Assembly: GCA_964516135.1 (NCBI GenBank)
Contig: CAZEWN010000002.1
Span: forward strand, 124,001 to 188,000
Direction of reading: 5' to 3'
From: 34-65-8 sp964516135
GTDB taxonomy: Bacteria; Pseudomonadota; Alphaproteobacteria; Sphingomonadales; Sphingomonadaceae
Length of the DNA stretch: 64,000 nt
Under the pieces are notes generated by a model. That model did no database searches, was not told where the DNA came from, and was given only the letters and a program-made list of their open reading frames with translations. The position numbers and the translations under genes are program-made. Each line of letters begins with the position of its first letter. Within the stretch, counting starts at the first letter, position 1. Below are positions 60,369 through 64,000 of this stretch, piece after piece.

Positions 60369-61812
60369 CGCCCCCGAAGGCGACGATGGTGCGCGCGCTG
60401 TCGGCGCCGCGCCGCTAGCCGTGCTTGCGGAGGGCGATTCGGCCCAACGTGCCGCGCCGCACACCGGCAGCCTGTCGCGCCGGATGATCCTGATCGCGGC
60501 CGGTTGGATTGGCGTTCTGCTGCTGGCGGGCGGGTTTGCCCTTGATCGGACGCTGGCTGGCCTGGTCCAGCGCAATTTCGACGAGCAGCTGGAATATATG
60601 CTGACCGCCATGATTGCCTCGGCCGAGATTGGCCCGGATGGCGAGGTTTTCTTTTATCGTGCGCTCGGCGATCAGCGTTTTCTCGAACCCAACAGCGGTC
60701 TCTATTGGCAAATCAGTGGTGAGGGGCACGAGGATTTTCCGAGCCGCAGCCTGTGGGATCGCACGCTGGCGCTGCAGGAAGATCACTTCGACAACGAACC
60801 GCATTTCTATGACAGCGGCCAGTTTCCCAGCGAGCCGATCCGGCTGGTCGAGCGCACGGTGATCCTGCCCGACAGTGATACGCGGTGGACCTTCGCGGTT
60901 GCGTCGGCGACCGGCGAACTGGAGGCGCAGCTGGATGAGATCCGCGCAATCCTGGTGTGGAGCTTCGCGGTCGTGGGGCTGGGCCTGTTCGCGATGGCGG
61001 TGCTGCAAAGCTGGTATGGGCTGATGCCCCTGCGCCGTGTGCGCGCCGCTATTCAGCGCATCCGCACCGCAGGTTCGAACCGGGTTACCGACCCCCTGCC
61101 GCTGGAAGTGCAGCCCCTGGTCGAGGAGCTGAACATGCTGCTGGCGCATTCCGAACAGCAGGCGGAGGAAGCACGCACCCATGCGGGCAATCTGGCCCAT
61201 GCGCTAAAGACCCCGCTGACAGTGCTCACCAACGCCGCCACCGCGCGGGCGCCGGACCTTGCCGATACCACCATCCGCGAGGCGCGCACGATGCAGCGCC
61301 ATGTCGAGCATCACCTCGCGCGCGCGCGGGCAGTCGGTCGCCGCGCGGTTGGCCATGCCCGCACGCCGGTGTGCGTCAGCGCCGAGGCGGTGCGCCGGGC
61401 GGTGGAACGGCTTTATCCCGATGTCCGCTTCGACATAGCCGGCAACCGCGAGGCGCACGTCTCGATCGAGCGGCAGGATCTGGACGAAATCCTCGGCAAC
61501 CTGATCGAAAACGCGGCCAAGTATGGCGGCGGCAGCGTGTTCGTCACCGTCGATGCCGAAATCGATCAGGAACAATGTGTGATCTGGGTGGAGGACGACG
61601 GGATGGGCATCCCCGAATCCGAGCGTCCGCGCATCTTTGATCGCGGCGCGCGGCTCGATACCGGCAAGCCCGGCACCGGGCTGGGCCTGGCAATCGTGCG
61701 CGACGTGGCCGAGATTTACGGGGGTGATGTCACGCTGGGCGAGAGCGAAGATCTCGGGGGGCTGATGGTGCGTCTGCTGCTGCCGCGCGCGGGGCATGCT
61801 TTGGCAATCTAA
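60319..61812 (+). CDS. PhoQ-like sensor histidine kinase
   Basis: A 497-residue membrane kinase in the longest reading (GTG at 60319); a start at GTG 60421 or ATG 60484 is also possible, as no ribosome site is clear. Two membrane helices (about 57-80 and 205-225) flank a periplasmic sensor rich in acidic residues. After a HAMP-like linker, the H-box is LAHALKTPLTVL, the N-box LGNLIENAAKYG, and the G-boxes VEDDGMGIPESE and GTGLGLAIVRD. All are intact. Overlaps the response regulator gene, so the pair is co-expressed. Confidence 0.9.
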   Translation: MALDTVSTTPPSSRAPDAPEGDDGARAVGAAPLAVLAEGDSAQRAAPHTGSLSRRMILIAAGWIGVLLLAGGFALDRTLAGLVQRNFDEQLEYMLTAMIASAEIGPDGEVFFYRALGDQRFLEPNSGLYWQISGEGHEDFPSRSLWDRTLALQEDHFDNEPHFYDSGQFPSEPIRLVERTVILPDSDTRWTFAVASATGELEAQLDEIRAILVWSFAVVGLGLFAMAVLQSWYGLMPLRRVRAAIQRIRTAGSNRVTDPLPLEVQPLVEELNMLLAHSEQQAEEARTHAGNLAHALKTPLTVLTNAATARAPDLADTTIREARTMQRHVEHHLARARAVGRRAVGHARTPVCVSAEAVRRAVERLYPDVRFDIAGNREAHVSIERQDLDEILGNLIENAAKYGGGSVFVTVDAEIDQEQCVIWVEDDGMGIPESERPRIFDRGARLDTGKPGTGLGLAIVRDVAEIYGGDVTLGESEDLGGLMVRLLLPRAGHALAI

Positions 61813-61890
61813 CCCCGTGGTTTGGCAGCTTTTTCGGAACCTTCGACGACCCCGCGGATAAGTTAACCATCACGACCGTGGGAGAGCGAC

Positions 61891-62307
61891 ATGACACATC
61901 CGGTCAGGACCATTGTATTTGTGGCCACGGCGGCGCTGGGGCTTGGCGCCTGCAGTACGTATGACGATCGATATTACGGCAGCGGTTACTATGGCGGGGG
62001 GTATTACGAGCGGGGGAATGCGACCCGCGCCTATCCCGCGTATTACGGCTGGTACAACGACTTCTATTATCCCGGCGTCGGTCATTACGTCTACAGTCGG
62101 GGTGGCGACCGCTACCGCTGGAACGACGCCACGCGCCGTTATTGGGAGGCGCGCCGGGCGCACTACCGCGATCGCCGCGAATGGCGGGAAGACTGGTCCG
62201 GCTACCGCGGCGAATGGCGCGACGATCGCCGTGAGTGGCGGCGCGACCGGCGCGAGTGGCGGCGGGACCGAAGGGACAATCGGCGCGACTGGCGCCGCCG
62301 CGATTGA
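61891..62307 (+). CDS. Arg/Tyr-rich small lipoprotein of unknown function
   Basis: A 138-residue protein. The lipobox is LGLGAC (Cys about 21). The body has Tyr/Gly-rich stretches (YYGSGYYGGGYYERG) and then a C-terminal half made of near-repeats of REWRRDR and DDRREWRRDR. GGGAGAG lies 6 nt before the ATG. The composition resembles the N-terminal repeats of the protein at 29016, though no RcnB domain is seen. It follows the PhoQ-like gene by 78 bp and may be a target of that system. Confidence 0.7.
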   Translation: MTHPVRTIVFVATAALGLGACSTYDDRYYGSGYYGGGYYERGNATRAYPAYYGWYNDFYYPGVGHYVYSRGGDRYRWNDATRRYWEARRAHYRDRREWREDWSGYRGEWRDDRREWRRDRREWRRDRRDNRRDWRRRD

Positions 62308-62324
62308 TTGGGGCGCGGTTGCCC

Positions 62325-63053
62325 TCAGCGCTCGGTCAAGGTTACCGCGACGTTGTTGTAGACATTGCCGTAATTCCGGATTCGAAGGCGGTACTCGGCA
62401 CATCCGCCGTTTGAAACGCCCGTCGCGATCGTGGCGAAGGTCAAATCGGTGCTGTCAGTGTCCGAATGCACTTCGCGCCCGCTCGGGTCGCTGATCCAGA
62501 AATCAAGGTCCGTGTCGCCGTCGCCGCGCGCCTCGATGTGCACTGACGGAGCGCACAGGTTGAGGCGATAGGATTCGTTGCTACCCGCCTCGCTGCGGAT
62601 CGTCTGCGTGGTCACATCGCCCTTCGTGGTCGGCGTGGTGTCGATGCTCGTCCGGCCTGAACTGGCGATGGTCCCGGTGTCGGTGAGGCGCAGGGTCATC
62701 TGGTTGTAGACGTTACCCAGGTTCTTCACTCGCAGGCGATAGGGCAGGCACCGCCCCGGCGATGCCGCGCTGCGAATGGTGTAGAACGTGATATCCGTGC
62801 TGTCGGCGTCGGTGTGGATCTGGTTGTTATTGTTGTCATACAGCCAGTAATCGAGATCGGTGTCGTTATCCCCGTCCGCCACCAGATCGACCTGCGGCGA
62901 ACAGACGTCGATGTTGATGGTGGATTCGGAGTTTCCGTCAATCCGATAGGATCGTTCGCTTGCTTGGGCGGGGGCGGTCGATCCTGCCGCCAGCGCGACA
63001 ACCGCCGCTGTAGTGGTTAAGCGCCGAACGATCCCAGCCATCATTGCCCCCAT
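62325..63053 (-). CDS. Exported protein made of two tandem ~90-residue repeats
   Basis: A 242-residue protein. Signal peptide (LTTTAAVVALAAGSTAPAQA), repeat 1 at about 35-125 and repeat 2 at about 152-240. Both contain the pattern Cys-x-P-x-V-x5-GD-x-DTDLD-x-W ... DSTD-x-TF-x-TI ... G-x-C-x2-YRLR-x2-N-x-GNVYN. The cysteines (51/102 and 167/218) are 51 residues apart in both, so each repeat should have one disulfide. The beta-sandwich look recalls pre-peptidase C-terminal domains. The start may instead be the ATG at 63044. A unit with the PEP-CTERM gene is possible but separated by a terminator. Confidence 0.72.
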   Translation of the reverse strand: MGAMMAGIVRRLTTTAAVVALAAGSTAPAQASERSYRIDGNSESTINIDVCSPQVDLVADGDNDTDLDYWLYDNNNNQIHTDADSTDITFYTIRSAASPGRCLPYRLRVKNLGNVYNQMTLRLTDTGTIASSGRTSIDTTPTTKGDVTTQTIRSEAGSNESYRLNLCAPSVHIEARGDGDTDLDFWISDPSGREVHSDTDSTDLTFATIATGVSNGGCAEYRLRIRNYGNVYNNVAVTLTER

Positions 63054-63135
63054 CTTCTCTGTGCCGTTGCGACTCGGCCCCTACCCCGGATCAGGTGTTC
63101 GTTTTTGAGCGCCTCGCGGTGCATCGCAATAGTGA

Positions 63136-63180
63136 AAATGCGCCCGGCACGACGCGGTAATGGCGTCGTGCCGGGCGCAT
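63136..63180 (-). terminator. Strong 19-bp hairpin after the PEP-CTERM gene
   Basis: Arms at 63136-63154 and 63162-63180 are perfectly complementary (AATGCGCCCGGCACGACGC) around a 7-nt loop. It lies 17 bp after the stop codon of the PEP-CTERM gene in its direction, so it is its terminator. The arm ends AATG.../...CATT give short A/T flanks on both sides. Confidence 0.7.
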
Positions 63181-63197
63181 TATCTTCACTGCGGCGG

Positions 63198-63971
63198 TCA
63201 GGCGAGCGCCGCTTGCCGCGCGGGGCGGTGCCGCATTGCCGCACCGGTCGCGAAGAACCCGATCAGCATCATCAGCCATGTGCCTGGTTCAGGCACGGCC
63301 GGGGTGGGAAGGGACACGGCAACCGACTTCAGCTTGAAGTAATCGTACTTGTGGCTCCCATCGCCCGTGTAAGGGGACACGACCCACAGATTGCCAGCCA
63401 AGCCAGTCGGGTTGAAGGTGCCGGTGCGGGACGACGAACCGCCGAGGCTGTCGAAGCCGGTCGGATCAAGCATCCCGGTCAGCGCGCTGAAATTCGCGTT
63501 GTGGAGGCCCAGCCCGGTGCCGAACGCCCCGGTCGCGGTCCCGAAGCGAATGCGGGCATCGGTATCGTTACCGCTCACCGCCTTGAGGCCGATCTGGTCC
63601 AGGATCACCGCCTGGTCGAACCGCATCGTGATGAAATCGAGACCGTTGAAATCATCAACGGCGTGACCCGGCACCCAGCCGTTTTCGGCGCGGTTGGTAA
63701 CGCCAAGGCCCCAGCCGCTGTAAGCGCCGACAAACGCGTTGGTGATCGTGCTGCCATTGAGGCGCCAGCCACTGACCTGCACGTTGACCGCCTGGCCCGC
63801 GACCATGAGCGTATAGGGGCGCACGTTGCCATAGGTTCCGGTGGTGCCGAGTTCGACCTGGCCCGAAGTATTACCGAAATCGAGCACGGTGCTCGCCTGG
63901 GCGGGCGCGGCGATACCGCACGCGAGCAGCAGTGGAGCCAGGAACCCGCGCATGGAAATGCCAAACATCAT
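63198..63971 (-). CDS. PEP-CTERM sorting domain protein
   Basis: A 257-residue exported protein. An N-terminal signal peptide (LLLACGIAAPAQA), a beta-rich domain (FGNTSGQVELGTTGTYGN ... DFITMRFDQAVILDQIGLKAV) and the C-terminal sorting signal VPEPGTWLMMLIGFFATGAAMRHRPAR (about 226-250): PEP motif, hydrophobic helix and basic tail. Such proteins are processed by exosortase (XrtA/EpsH-type), often with exopolysaccharide export. GGGGG lies a few nt before the ATG at 63971. A shorter start (MRGFLAP, 63953) is possible. No exosortase gene lies in the window. Confidence 0.85.
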   Translation of the reverse strand: MMFGISMRGFLAPLLLACGIAAPAQASTVLDFGNTSGQVELGTTGTYGNVRPYTLMVAGQAVNVQVSGWRLNGSTITNAFVGAYSGWGLGVTNRAENGWVPGHAVDDFNGLDFITMRFDQAVILDQIGLKAVSGNDTDARIRFGTATGAFGTGLGLHNANFSALTGMLDPTGFDSLGGSSSRTGTFNPTGLAGNLWVVSPYTGDGSHKYDYFKLKSVAVSLPTPAVPEPGTWLMMLIGFFATGAAMRHRPARQAALA

Positions 63972-64000
63972 TAAACCCCCGATTGCGAAACAATAATTGA

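Overview
The window is a gene-dense, GC-rich chromosomal segment of an alphaproteobacterium. It most likely comes from the Sphingomonadales, near the Erythrobacteraceae or Sphingomonadaceae, but the sequence alone does not name a genus. The signs are a plant-type glutamate-cysteine ligase, a class I lysyl-tRNA synthetase, a DUF6456 protein, a gene-transfer-agent-type 3TM holin, a PEP-CTERM protein, GGAAC-N17-CGTT motifs of the alphaproteobacterial general stress type, and frequent 4-bp ATGA overlaps between genes. I saw no insertion sequence, integrase, rRNA operon or CRISPR array. Most of the window is ordinary chromosome, with one accessory-looking locus.

Layout. 1-10.5 kb: a ferritin-fold hydrolase with a divergent TetR regulator, ygfZ, pyrC, rarD, two small envelope proteins, astD-selO, an alpha/beta hydrolase and a glycosyltransferase. 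10.6-17.5 kb: a YfgM-like protein with bamB, an ICMT-like membrane protein, gshA-rsmE and ubiA, with a REP-like palindrome between rsmE and ubiA. 17.5-21.6 kb: a SoxR regulator with a divergent VOC-family target, then a SixA-like phosphatase coupled to a DinG-type iron-sulfur helicase. 21.9-25.9 kb: a probable general-stress membrane protein, then a csoR-copA-copB copper resistance module with its operator. 26-35 kb: lysK, a prolyl-hydroxylase-like dioxygenase, cytochrome b561, an arginine-rich RcnB-like protein, ettA, two tRNA genes separated by tandem hairpin repeats, a polysaccharide deacetylase and a histidine-kinase-like protein with a degenerate ATPase domain. 35-40 kb: lrp, accBC, aroQ, an orphan GTA-type holin and an alginate-lyase-like lipoprotein.

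40.4-48.7 kb is the most interesting region. A small ECF-like sigma factor that lacks the usual acidic region 2.2 motif is followed by a four-gene operon of exported proteins, including a large modular secreted protein and a predicted outer-membrane barrel. Facing this operon is a transmembrane Ser/Thr kinase with a large, probably periplasmic, repeat domain. No anti-sigma factor is present. The arrangement fits a kinase-activated ECF sigma circuit controlling an uncharacterised envelope assembly.

48.8-64 kb: tRNA-Pro(GGG), yajC-secD-secF, a glycosyltransferase coupled to an XRE-family regulator, DUF6456, an iron-sulfur uracil-DNA glycosylase coupled to an Uup-type ABC-F protein, an amidohydrolase, a SIMPL protein, a PepSY protein with an OmpR/PhoQ-type two-component system, an arginine/tyrosine-rich lipoprotein, a secreted protein built from two tandem disulfide repeats, and a PEP-CTERM protein at the right edge.
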